The notes under the pieces were generated by a model. That model worked only from the letters and a program-made list of their open reading frames with translations. It searched no databases and was not told the DNA's origin. Below are positions 51,361 through 59,647 of a stretch of 64,000 nt of DNA, one piece after another. The DNA lies in assembly GCA_949285455.1 (NCBI GenBank), contig CASDXP010000006.1:1-64000 (forward strand). The letters are read 5' to 3'. The DNA is from an uncultured bacterium (GTDB lineage Bacteria; Bacillota_I; Bacilli_A; RFN20; CAG-826). Made by a program: the position numbers and the translations under genes. How positions within the stretch are numbered: position 1 is the stretch's first letter; every line of letters begins with the position of its first letter.

Positions 51361-52010
51361 ATGGACGATGAATTTGAACCTTATGAGGTAAGTTACGAAA
51401 CAATTTTTAACCATCTAAATTATGAAGGTAAGTTCATCTCTTTTGAATTGTCTCATAGCATGGAATATATCTTAAAAGAGAATTCTTATTACATTAAATA
51501 CTGCGAAGAAAAAGTAAAATTTAGACATACATTAGAAGCTAAATATAAATTAGATTATGAAAAAATTCATCCTGGTTACTTCCGTCCTTTTTTAGATGCG
51601 ATAAATGATAAAAAAGTTCTTATCAAAAAGGCTTTGAAAAAGAAAGTGAAGAGATAAGAACACTAATCGACAAATTCTTTTTAGAAAATTATCCTCATAT
51701 CGAAGAAGAGATGATCGATTACATCTTAACTAATACTACAATAGTAAAGCAATTAATTAATGGTCTTGAAGCAGAAGATAAATTTATTAAAATTACAATT
51801 TCAGGCATCAAATCTTTACGTGATAGCGCTTGTTATTTAAAAGCTTATTTTCATCTAGATGAAACTCTTAAAAACACTCTTATTAATAAAGTAAAAATTG
51901 ATAGTTTTTCGAGATGTTTTAGTTATGAAAATCCTGCGATATATGATGCAAATCAAGAGGCTATTTTTGCGTGCACGTCACACGAAGGCTTCTATGATTT
52001 TAAATCTTAA
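51361..52010 (+). pseudogene. Frameshifted gene, two open halves joined at an A-run
   Basis: The first frame (51361-51657) codes 98 residues. The second frame is open from 51612 to 52010 and carries coding-like sequence well before its first ATG at 51711 (YQKGFEKESEEIRTLIDKFF). Adding one A to the six-A run at 51610-51615 joins both into a single protein of about 216 residues. No known domain was recognised; the protein looks helical and soluble. The cause could be a real loss-of-function mutation, a sequencing error in the run, or ribosomal frameshifting. Confidence 0.6.
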
Positions 52011-52168
52011 GAATCACTAATAAAAAATTATAATGCATTTCAAATTGATTAAATTCATCTAAAAATAGCGAAACAAAAGTTTATATTAATTCATTTAAAT
52101 AAAAAGGAAATCTATTTTGTTCCTATTGAACTGATAGTCTTTTTTGAATAATCAATTCTTATTTGTAT

Positions 52169-52200
52169 AAAAAAGCCTGAACAGCGCTAAAGTATCAGGC
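52169..52200 (-). terminator. Terminator after tRNA-Glu(CTC)
   Basis: GCCTGA at 52175-52180 pairs with TCAGGC at 52195-52200; on the minus strand it is followed by TTTTTTATAC. Confidence 0.75.
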
Positions 52201-52216
52201 ATAATCTATGCGATAT

Positions 52217-52293
52217 TGGTGACCCGTATGGGGTTTGAACCCATGAATGTATCCTTGAGAGGGATATGAGTTAGACCGCTTCTCCAACGGGCC
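52217..52293 (-). tRNA. tRNA-Glu(CTC)
   Basis: A cloverleaf with encoded CCA. The anticodon arm TATCC-CTCTCAA-GGATA gives CTC. It differs from tRNA-Glu(TTC) at 24060-24136 at only a few positions and is likely its duplicate. An extended -10 (TGT-TATAAT, minus strand, TATAAT at 52304-52309) lies just upstream. Confidence 0.9.
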
Positions 52294-52352
52294 ACGATTT
52301 AATATTATAACAATTTTCGTTTTCTTTGCATTAGGGAAATCTAATTTAACTA

Positions 52353-52361
52353 TGTTAATAT
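52353..52361 (+). promoter_or_regulatory. Extended -10 promoter for a leaderless BMP lipoprotein gene
   Basis: TGT-TAATAT ends 7 bases before the ATG at 52369; an overlapping TATAAT at 52359-52364 is an alternative. No Shine-Dalgarno site is present. Confidence 0.5.
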
Positions 52362-52368
52362 AATAAAT

Positions 52369-53499
52369 ATGAGCAAAAAAACACTACTTATTTTTCCTTT
52401 ATTGATCGCACTTACGACAAGTTGTGGGCAAGATAAAAATACCTACGAAGTCGCTCTCATCTTAAGCAACGCGAATTCACAAGCAGTAAGTGATCATAGT
52501 TTTAATGAAGCCGCTTACACTGCTATTAAAGATTATTGCGAACCAAAAGACATTTCTTATAACTACTTTGTTCCACCTAGCGAAGATGAGACAGGTTATC
52601 TTTCCACTTTCGATACGGCCGCCAAAAAAGGCGCAAAAATTATCATATGTGCTGGTTATTCTTTTACTTCCAGCATCCAAATAGCGGCAAATAAATATCA
52701 AAATATTAGTTTCGTCTTACTAGACGATACATTAGAAAACGTTTCTAATTGCGTAAGCGTCTCATTTAACGAAGAAGAAAGTGGCTACCTTGCTGGCTAT
52801 GCCTTAGGCATGGAAGGACTTTCCACCGTCGGCTTCGTCGGAGGCGGCCAAAAAGATGGAAGCGGTAATGAAATTATTCTCGATCCTATCGTCCGCTTTG
52901 GTCTAGGCTACGTCAAAGGCATAAGCGACGCTTGGAAAGAAAAATCGAGTCTTTTAGCAAATGAAGAAGTTGTCCAAGTTTATTATGGCTATTGCTATAC
53001 ATTCGAGGCTAATGATCGATTGAGCGAGATATTAAGCCAATGGTACGAAGTAGGAATGGAAGCTATCTTCACCTGCGGTGGTTCTATTACCGAAAGTGCG
53101 ATTGAGGCGAGCGAACATCTAAATTTAACTAAGCCAAGTGTCGTCGGGGTGGACGTCGATCAATCTTATTTATCTGATTACGTTTTAACTTCAGCTATGA
53201 AAGATATTGCTCGAGCCGTCTATTTACAACTTGAAGCTTTTTATAATGGTAATTTTAAAGGCGGGAAACATATCATCTATTCAGTGGATGAAAACGCTGT
53301 TGGCTTACCCACTAATGAAACATCTTTTAAATTTAAAAATTTCACCATCGCCCAATACGAAGAAATTTATCGAAGACTGCAAGATGATGAAATTAATTTC
53401 GATATCAATTTGGATTTAGGCAAAACTGAAGAAGGTGTCATCCAATTCGCTAACGAATTAGAAAATGTCGACATCACTTGGTCAGATATCGTCTTTTAA
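52369..53499 (+). CDS. BMP-family substrate-binding lipoprotein
   Basis: A 376-residue lipoprotein; the signal ends in LTTSC (Cys19). The mature protein has the BMP/PnrA fold, with DHSFNEAAYTA, CAGYSF, SVSFNEEESGYLAGYAL, VGFVGGGQ and VGVDVDQSYL, all landmarks of the family that binds purine nucleosides for an ABC transporter. No matching permease or ATPase is adjacent, so it either serves a distant transporter or has a signalling role. The start appears leaderless. Its stop faces that of gltX, 1 base away. Confidence 0.88.
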   Translation: MSKKTLLIFPLLIALTTSCGQDKNTYEVALILSNANSQAVSDHSFNEAAYTAIKDYCEPKDISYNYFVPPSEDETGYLSTFDTAAKKGAKIIICAGYSFTSSIQIAANKYQNISFVLLDDTLENVSNCVSVSFNEEESGYLAGYALGMEGLSTVGFVGGGQKDGSGNEIILDPIVRFGLGYVKGISDAWKEKSSLLANEEVVQVYYGYCYTFEANDRLSEILSQWYEVGMEAIFTCGGSITESAIEASEHLNLTKPSVVGVDVDQSYLSDYVLTSAMKDIARAVYLQLEAFYNGNFKGGKHIIYSVDENAVGLPTNETSFKFKNFTIAQYEEIYRRLQDDEINFDINLDLGKTEEGVIQFANELENVDITWSDIVF

Positions 53500-53500
53500 T

Positions 53501-55162
53501 TTATTTTAATAAATTATTTTCTATAAATTTAATTCTATATCGTATTTCTTCTACGCCTAATATTTGCATGGAAGTAAAAAGATTTGGACTGCGTCTCGAA
53601 CCCGCGATAGCGATTCTAAGCATCTCCGCTACATCCCCTACTTGACCGACGTAATCATTAGGATTTGCTTTATAAGTTTTATTATCGCTTGCGAAATGGT
53701 GCTTTTGAGCAATTTCTTTTAAGCCAGCGAACCACACTTGTTCATTTTCGCTATCGAGTAAACTTAACGATTCCTCTAAAATCGTCTCAATTAAATCTTT
53801 TTCAAATTTAGGATTAAATGCGATACCGCTACTTGAGATAATATCTTCATATAAGTCACGGTAGAAAAATTTAATGCTCGGATAAATATCCTTATATTTC
53901 GCATAATCCTTACGCGGATGATCACCATCTCTTTCGATATTTAAGATACGTTTGAAGTAATTTTCATCGCGCAAGATAAGCTCATATAAACTAGGTTCGT
54001 AAACTTTTGCATATTCTTTCACGTTGTTAAACAATGTTTCTAAATCAAAGGAAGCGATAACTTCTTTAGAGTAATAATCTAATTTCTTCAAATCGAAAAG
54101 CGCTCCATCGAGAGACATCTTATCGAAAGAAAATTTAAATTTAGGATAATCAAGAACATTTTTTCCTACTAGCCATTCTTCGAAATTCGAATTGACGATC
54201 GTCATCAAATAAACGATGAGTGAGACAGGTGGATATCCATTTTCTAAGAAGTAAGAAACATTTGCTTCTGGATCTTTGCGTTTCGAAAATTTTCTTTTCT
54301 TCCCTTCATCCATCTTCATGATTAAAGGAAGATGCGCATATTTCACTAACGGGAAATTTAAACGCTTAAACATCTCGATATGAAGAGGCAAAGAAGAAAT
54401 CCACTCTTCCCCACGAATGACGATCGATGTGCGCATGAAATGGTCGTCGCACACATGAGCAAAATGATAAGTTGGTAAACCATCACTTTTCAAGACGACG
54501 ACATCTAAATCATTTTCAGCAATATTGATGTGCCCACGAATCAAATCTTCACAATCAATCTTATTTTCATGGTCGCCATGCGATTTAAATCTCAAGACGT
54601 AATTTTCCCCTTTACTTATTCTTTCATAAGCTTCATCGACGCTTAAATTTCGACATTTAGCAAATTCACCATAATAGCCTGGCACCATCTTGTTTCTTTC
54701 TTGAAATTCTCTTAATTTATTTAGATCATCTGAAGTACAAAAACAAGGATAGACATCACCTCTTGCGACTAGTTCTTTTAAAACGATACGATAAATATCT
54801 TTTCTTTGCGATTGTAAATAAGGGCCATAATTACCTTTTTCTTTAGGAAAATCAAAACCTTCATCTGGTGTTACCAAGAAGGTTTTTAAACCTTCCACCA
54901 GCGTTTCTTTCGCACCTGGTACTTCTCTTTTCGTATCCGTATCTTCTAAACGAAGATAAAAAATACCATTTGAGCTAGAAGCCACTAGACGAGACACTAA
55001 GGAAGTAAAAAGTGAACCCGTATGTAAAAAGCCAGTAGGAGAAGGTGCGAACCTCGTCACTTCGCCTTCGACATTTCGTAAAGGATATCTCTTTTCTAAA
55101 TCTTCGATTGTCGAAGTTACATCTGGGAAGATAAGTGCAGCTAAATCACGATAATTTTTCAT
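53501..55162 (-). CDS. gltX: Glutamate--tRNA ligase
   Basis: A 553-residue class I synthetase. An N-terminal extension of about 35 residues precedes the HIGH-type motif FAPSPTGFLHTGSL; the KMSKS motif is seen as RKFSKRKD. Length and extension match the long GltX type found in Clostridia such as Lachnospiraceae. Two tRNA-Glu genes lie in the window. It charges tRNA-Glu, and possibly also tRNA-Gln for the indirect route, which cannot be told from sequence. AAAGGAAAT precedes the start. Confidence 0.96.
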   Translation of the reverse strand: MKNYRDLAALIFPDVTSTIEDLEKRYPLRNVEGEVTRFAPSPTGFLHTGSLFTSLVSRLVASSSNGIFYLRLEDTDTKREVPGAKETLVEGLKTFLVTPDEGFDFPKEKGNYGPYLQSQRKDIYRIVLKELVARGDVYPCFCTSDDLNKLREFQERNKMVPGYYGEFAKCRNLSVDEAYERISKGENYVLRFKSHGDHENKIDCEDLIRGHINIAENDLDVVVLKSDGLPTYHFAHVCDDHFMRTSIVIRGEEWISSLPLHIEMFKRLNFPLVKYAHLPLIMKMDEGKKRKFSKRKDPEANVSYFLENGYPPVSLIVYLMTIVNSNFEEWLVGKNVLDYPKFKFSFDKMSLDGALFDLKKLDYYSKEVIASFDLETLFNNVKEYAKVYEPSLYELILRDENYFKRILNIERDGDHPRKDYAKYKDIYPSIKFFYRDLYEDIISSSGIAFNPKFEKDLIETILEESLSLLDSENEQVWFAGLKEIAQKHHFASDNKTYKANPNDYVGQVGDVAEMLRIAIAGSRRSPNLFTSMQILGVEEIRYRIKFIENNLLK

Positions 55163-55177
55163 ATTTGTTTAATTTCC

Positions 55178-55206
55178 TTTGCTAATTAATTTTAGTTTGC
55201 TATAAT
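55178..55206 (+). promoter_or_regulatory. Promoter of tRNA-Gly(GCC)
   Basis: TTTGCT (55178-55183), a 17-bp spacer and TATAAT (55201-55206) end 10 bases before the tRNA. Confidence 0.65.
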
Positions 55207-55216
55207 ATAGTCCGCT

Positions 55217-55290
55217 GCAGGTGTAGTTCAGTGGTAGAACACTACCTTGCCAAGGTAGTTATGCGGGTTCGATTCCCGTCACCTGCTCCA
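55217..55290 (+). tRNA. tRNA-Gly(GCC)
   Basis: The anticodon arm ACTACC-TTGCCAA-GGTAGT gives GCC, with encoded CCA. It is the only plus-strand tRNA in the window. Confidence 0.96.
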
Positions 55291-55302
55291 CTTAGCGATC
55301 AT

Positions 55303-55328
55303 CCTAGTCGAGTTGGCTAGGTTTTTTA
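55303..55328 (+). terminator. Terminator after tRNA-Gly(GCC)
   Basis: CCTAGTC-GAGTT-GGCTAGG (one G-T pair) is followed by TTTTTT. Confidence 0.85.
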
Positions 55329-55346
55329 TTTTATTGACCACATATT

Positions 55347-55373
55347 TTACTTTCAACATCTTTTTGAAAGTAA
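55347..55373. other. 10-bp inverted repeat upstream of the DUF2188 gene
   Basis: TTACTTTCAA and TTGAAAGTAA enclose a 7-base loop. No T-run follows, so it is not a terminator; a 10-bp palindrome ACTTTAAAGT (55441-55450) lies nearer the gene. Either may be an operator. An extended -10 (TGT-TAAAAT, TAAAAT at 55461-55466) sits just before the ribosome site. Confidence 0.35.
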
Positions 55374-55490
55374 CATTTATATTATAAGACAAAAATATTT
55401 CTTTGCTATGAAATAGAAGAAAATTCATCGATATTTTTAAACTTTAAAGTAAAGAAATGTTAAAATATAAACAAATTGGAGGAATTAATT

Positions 55491-55799
55491 ATGGCCGCAA
55501 CGAAAAAAATGACGAAGAAGGTAGAAAAACCTACCAAAGTTTCAAATCCCAAAAAGGAAGAACCTAAAAAAGTTACAAAGCCAACTAAAGAAGAAACGGA
55601 TGCAAAAATCTTAAAGCAATATCACGTTTCAAAAAGAGAAGATGGTCGCTGGCAAGTAAAAAATGTCAAAGCTGAAAAAGCTTTAAAAATTTTTAGGACG
55701 CAAGCAGAAGCCATCGCTTACGCTAAAACCGTCGCTGGTAATCAAGATGGTTCTATCCGCGTACATTCGAAAGCTGGTAAATTAAGAAAAGCTAAATAA
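55491..55799 (+). CDS. Lysine-rich DUF2188 protein
   Basis: A 102-residue basic protein. A Lys/Pro/Thr-rich N-terminal half, much like a histone tail, is followed by a DUF2188 domain (about 44-102; WQVKNVKAEKALKIFRTQAEAIAYA, then GSIRVHSKAGKLRKA). The same domain closes the membrane protein at 62656-63519. The start at 55491 is supported by GGAGG 9 bases upstream; an in-frame TTG at 55476 lies before it. DUF2188 function is unknown; the basic tail suggests nucleic-acid binding. Confidence 0.88.
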   Translation: MAATKKMTKKVEKPTKVSNPKKEEPKKVTKPTKEETDAKILKQYHVSKREDGRWQVKNVKAEKALKIFRTQAEAIAYAKTVAGNQDGSIRVHSKAGKLRKAK

Positions 55800-55801
55800 A
55801 G

Positions 55802-56410
55802 ATGAATTTAGAAATCTTACTCGCTACTTCTAACAATCACAAGTTAGAAGAATTTCGTCGCATCTTAGCCCCACATGGCATCACGCTTTATGGCATGAGT
55901 GATTTAAACATGCCTCCTCTTGACGTCGATGAAAATGGGGATAGTTATTTTAAAAATGCCCAAATTAAACTTTTAGCCTTAAGAAAATTAACTTCCTTAC
56001 CAATTCTTGCGGACGATTCAGGCTTAGAATTAGAAGCTTTTCCAAACTTATTAGGCTTACATACTTCAAGGTACGCTAGTCAATTTAAAGATCAAAAAGA
56101 AGCGAATGAAAGCATCATTAAACTTTACGAAAATAATTTTGCATTGAAGCGAGATGCAACTTTTAAATGCGCCTTGTGCTTTTCTTTAAATGAAGGAGAT
56201 TTACGTTATTTTGATGGCAAAATGCCAGGATTTATTGCTAAAAACGCTACTTATGAACGTGGTTTTGGTTACGATCCAATATTTATCTCAAAAGAAAAAA
56301 GTCTCTGCGTTGCTAGTTTAAAAAATGAAGAAAAAGATGCCATTTCTCATCGTGGCAAAGCATGTAAAAAATTGTTAACTTATCTAAAAATTAAAGGATT
56401 GATAAAATAA
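55802..56410 (+). CDS. rdgB: XTP/dITP pyrophosphatase (RdgB/HAM1)
   Basis: A 202-residue house-cleaning nucleotidase. Motifs are LATSNNHKLEEFRRIL at the start, ILADDSGLELEAF and the C-terminal GYDPIFI and SHRGKA segments. It hydrolyses non-canonical purine triphosphates such as XTP and dITP to the monophosphate. It begins 2 bases after the DUF2188 gene, so the two form an operon. Confidence 0.94.
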   Translation: MNLEILLATSNNHKLEEFRRILAPHGITLYGMSDLNMPPLDVDENGDSYFKNAQIKLLALRKLTSLPILADDSGLELEAFPNLLGLHTSRYASQFKDQKEANESIIKLYENNFALKRDATFKCALCFSLNEGDLRYFDGKMPGFIAKNATYERGFGYDPIFISKEKSLCVASLKNEEKDAISHRGKACKKLLTYLKIKGLIK

Positions 56411-56413
56411 AAT

Positions 56414-56908
56414 TTATTTAAATCTTTCTCTAATTGTTTTAACGATAAAATCTGCAAGACTTACTGGCACGAAGTCTTTAATATCATCATGAAATAACGC
56501 TAATTCTTTGATACCACTTGAAGAAATAAATAACGTATTCGCACTAGGGAATAATGCGATAGTGTCTATATCTTTATCTAAAGTATGATTAAAAGCATAA
56601 AGATTTTGTTCATTGATAAAATCTTCTTGATTTCTTATTCCTCGAACGATAACTTTCGCTCCTTTTGCTTTCGCAAAATCGATGACTAATAAATTAGAGG
56701 AAACGACTTCAACATTAACGAGATGTTTCGTCGCCACTTTTAACATATCCACTCTTTCTTCTTCACTAAATAAATATTTTTTATGTGGATTTAATGACAC
56801 TAAGACGATGAGACGAGAAAAAATTTTAGAAGCACGTTCAATAATATCTAGATGACCATTCGAGACAGGATCGAATGAACCGGGATAAATCGCTAGGATA
56901 TCTTGCAT
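56414..56908 (-). CDS. coaD: Phosphopantetheine adenylyltransferase
   Basis: A 164-residue nucleotidyltransferase. The YPGSFDPVSNGHLDII motif is the classical T/H-x-G-H site, and ISSSGIKELA the C-terminal binding site. It joins phosphopantetheine with ATP in coenzyme A synthesis. The start at 56908 is preferred because GGGAGG lies 10 bases upstream; a longer frame to 56926 would begin at TTG. It overlaps the upstream GH2-like gene by 16 bases. Confidence 0.95.
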   Translation of the reverse strand: MQDILAIYPGSFDPVSNGHLDIIERASKIFSRLIVLVSLNPHKKYLFSEEERVDMLKVATKHLVNVEVVSSNLLVIDFAKAKGAKVIVRGIRNQEDFINEQNLYAFNHTLDKDIDTIALFPSANTLFISSSGIKELALFHDDIKDFVPVSLADFIVKTIRERFK

Positions 56909-58512
56909 GAATTTAATTCCTCCCAATCTAATAAAGCGTCAAATTCTTTTATTTTACTAAGTTTATCTTTTTCATTAGAAAAATCTAAAAATACACCTTC
57001 GATCTTTTTATAATTCCATAAATATGAATATAGTAAGATTGATAATTTTTCATCTTTGATAAGTTTATTAATTTTCTTCGCTAGTTTATTATCAAACTTC
57101 ATTTTATGAAGGGAAAGTAATAAAAGACGTAGTTTATCGTTACGTATTTTATTTAAGCGATAACGAGGTGCCTTAGCCATTATATCCCCTGCTCCTAAAT
57201 CGTAACGATGGAAGGCTGAGATGATGAGTAGATGTGGGTAAGTTTCTTTCACGTATTTACTTAAAACTTTAGAGTTAATTTGACCGATTCCTTCATTGAA
57301 TAGGACGTAGGCTAATAAGCCAGTGAAATTTTGATGCGCATCAATATTGTTCACTAATTCGAACTTTAATTGCGTATAACTTTCATTTTTATTTCTTCCA
57401 AAGCGCAAAGAACGATCAACTAAATAAGTTTCATCGTTGACAAGTTCATTAAATTTCACCCAAAGTTTCTTATCATTCCCGCTAGAGATGATGGGCAAAA
57501 GATAATAAATGCCAAGATGATCTAATAAAGATAAAACTTTATAGGATGGTAAGACATCTTCAAAATAGATGAGATGGAAACCATTATCTCTTAAACATTT
57601 ATAGTAATGGTAAAGTCGATCTAAATCGCGATAAACAATTGAAGATTTATCAAAGTAACCAAAATCGATGAAACCTCTTAAAAAGGTGATGCGACCATTT
57701 TCTAAAAGCAAAGGATAATTATCTTCATCATACTTAATTTCTAATCTTCTCAAGCCAAAATAAGAACGCACTTCATCATCCTTCACACGGATAATCAAAT
57801 CGTAAATTTTCGGACGCTTATAACTATATTCTTCTAAAGAAGAAACATCGATATCAATCTCATCTTTTTGAAATTCTTCAATAATTTTTAAATTGTTATC
57901 ATCATATATTTCAATAATTTTCTTTTCTTTTAACCCTTCCGGACGAAGATGGATTTTTAAACGTTGGTTTAAATAATCGTAATCGAGCGTATAATCTAAA
58001 AGATAAATGGATGGATGAGCCTCTAAATAAATGCTATCTAAAAGACCTGATAGGGGTGGAATATTTTTCTTTAAACCATCGTAATTTTGTTTGCCTTTCG
58101 CAAAGACGCTCGTGAGGTTATCATCTTGAATTATAAAATAAATTTCATTTTCCCCTACTTTTAAATATTTTTTGACGTTAGATTTTATTTCTAACAAAGG
58201 TAGAGCGGTTTCCATTACTAAAATATCATTAAGATAAACTTTCGCAATTTGATCAACTTTTAAAAGATGTAATGTCACTTCTTCTTCATTTAAAAAATCT
58301 TCATCTAATACAAATGTTCTTTTCAAATGCAAATATTTAGAAGGTAATAATTCTTCTTCGATAGAATTAGGAATATCAATTTCTTTTTCTAACGTTTCAT
58401 AAATTTTATCATCATCTTTTATTTCGTAATTAAAAATGCCATCAAGAAGAAGAAATTTCTTCCTTTGTAAGCGTGGATTAGGGTGAAATTTATCGAAGAA
58501 AAGATGTGACAT
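56893..58512 (-). CDS. GH2-like protein with degenerate active site
   Basis: A 539-residue protein with the layout of family 2 glycosidases: N-terminal jelly-roll sugar-binding domain (about 30-175; YLHLKRTFVLDEDF, KVYLNDILV), an Ig-like domain (175-265), then a barrel half starting FGLRRLEI, LENGRITFLRGFIDFG. The acid/base region reads AYVLFNEGIGQ, as in many GH2 enzymes, but the later barrel strands with the nucleophile are poorly conserved and the HRYDLGAGDIMAKAPRYR segment replaces the usual sequence. It may have lost catalysis or have an altered specificity. It sits between coaD and the FucNAc genes on the same strand. Confidence 0.7.
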   Translation of the reverse strand: MSHLFFDKFHPNPRLQRKKFLLLDGIFNYEIKDDDKIYETLEKEIDIPNSIEEELLPSKYLHLKRTFVLDEDFLNEEEVTLHLLKVDQIAKVYLNDILVMETALPLLEIKSNVKKYLKVGENEIYFIIQDDNLTSVFAKGKQNYDGLKKNIPPLSGLLDSIYLEAHPSIYLLDYTLDYDYLNQRLKIHLRPEGLKEKKIIEIYDDNNLKIIEEFQKDEIDIDVSSLEEYSYKRPKIYDLIIRVKDDEVRSYFGLRRLEIKYDEDNYPLLLENGRITFLRGFIDFGYFDKSSIVYRDLDRLYHYYKCLRDNGFHLIYFEDVLPSYKVLSLLDHLGIYYLLPIISSGNDKKLWVKFNELVNDETYLVDRSLRFGRNKNESYTQLKFELVNNIDAHQNFTGLLAYVLFNEGIGQINSKVLSKYVKETYPHLLIISAFHRYDLGAGDIMAKAPRYRLNKIRNDKLRLLLLSLHKMKFDNKLAKKINKLIKDEKLSILLYSYLWNYKKIEGVFLDFSNEKDKLSKIKEFDALLDWEELNSCKIS

Positions 58513-58522
58513 ATAATTATAA

Positions 58523-59644
58523 CTATTCGTCGTAATGCATCGTAAGTCTTACGATTGGGGTATAACTTAAAATGATTTTAGCGACACGCTCAGAAACATT
58601 ATCGACACGATATTCGCTCACTAAATTCGTCGTAAGAGGTGCTTTCACAGCGATATCGATGGCGTTTAAAATATGCTTTTCATCAATTTGTCCTAAAATA
58701 ATACTTCCTTGGTCTAAACCTTCAGGTCTTTCAGTCGATGTTCTAATCAAGACAGCTTTAAAACCAAGCATGGCGCTTTCTTCCGTTAAAGTACCAGAAT
58801 CAGAAAGGACGACAAAAGCATTTTTTTGTAGAGAACAATAATCAAATAAACCAAACGGTTTAAGTTCTTGCACTAAGGGGTGAAATTTAAAATGTCTTTG
58901 TTCGATAATATGTCTACTTCTTGGATGACATGAATAAATGACAGGCATCTTATAATGTTCTGCAACCGCATTGATAGCGTTCATCAAGGACATGAAATGT
59001 TTTTCATTATCGATATTCTCTTCACGATGTGCGCTGACAAGAATGTAATTATTCTTCTTCAAATTCAAATATTGCATAGCTCTTGAAGTTTCAATCTTAT
59101 CTTTGTGATAATTTAATACTTCATACATCGGTGAACCTGTCACAAAAATAGTTTTGCCATCCATCCCTTCGCTAAGCAAATATCTTCTCGAATTTTCCGT
59201 ATAAGGAAGGTTGATATCAGAAATATGATCGACGATTGTGCGATTGACCATTTCAGGAACATTCCAATCCCAACATCTATTGCCCGCTTCCATATGGAAG
59301 ATAGGTACTTTAAGTCTTTTTGCTGCGATAGCGGAAAGAGCGCTATTAGTGTCACCTAATACTAATAAAGCATCAGGCTTTTCTTTCTTAATAACTTCAT
59401 AAGATTTTGCGATAATTAAACCCATCGTTTCCCCTAAATCTTTACCGACTGCGCTCAAATAATAATCAGGCTTACGAAGTTCTAATTGATTGAAGAAAAT
59501 TTCATTTAATTCATAATCGTAATTTTGTCCAGTATGCACTAAAACGTGGTCGAAATATTTATCTAGTGCTCTTATCGTCATAGCGAGACGAATAATTTCA
59601 GGTCTCGTGCCTAAAATTGTCATCACTTTCAATTTCTTTTCCAT
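58523..59644 (-). CDS. capG: UDP-GlcNAc 2-epimerase family protein (CapG-like)
   Basis: A 373-residue epimerase with a double Rossmann fold, LGTRPEIIRLAM at the start, LGDTNSALSA and HMEAGNRCWDWNVPEMVNRT in the middle, SAHREENID and LSDSGTLTEES late. With capF and capE directly upstream, it most likely makes the last step of UDP-L-FucNAc synthesis, C2 epimerisation of UDP-TalNAc-type sugar, rather than the WecB reaction. That assignment is by context. Confidence 0.88.
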   Translation of the reverse strand: MEKKLKVMTILGTRPEIIRLAMTIRALDKYFDHVLVHTGQNYDYELNEIFFNQLELRKPDYYLSAVGKDLGETMGLIIAKSYEVIKKEKPDALLVLGDTNSALSAIAAKRLKVPIFHMEAGNRCWDWNVPEMVNRTIVDHISDINLPYTENSRRYLLSEGMDGKTIFVTGSPMYEVLNYHKDKIETSRAMQYLNLKKNNYILVSAHREENIDNEKHFMSLMNAINAVAEHYKMPVIYSCHPRSRHIIEQRHFKFHPLVQELKPFGLFDYCSLQKNAFVVLSDSGTLTEESAMLGFKAVLIRTSTERPEGLDQGSIILGQIDEKHILNAIDIAVKAPLTTNLVSEYRVDNVSERVAKIILSYTPIVRLTMHYDE

Positions 59645-59647
59645 AAA

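Noticed and set aside
51608-51618. Classical -1 frameshift heptamer A-AAA-AAG in the split gene
   Set aside because: The heptamer is present but out of phase with the zero frame, so a simple mutation or read error is more likely.
55142-55216. T-box or other riboswitch upstream of gltX or in other 5' regions
   Set aside because: No T-box sequence, specifier hairpin or other riboswitch core was seen, and most 5' gaps are too short.
56909-56926. Longer N termini for coaD, hflX, the double-GNAT protein and the small pilin-like gene
   Set aside because: Each longer start lies before or within a clear Shine-Dalgarno site or overlaps the neighbour without need; the shorter starts are better supported.
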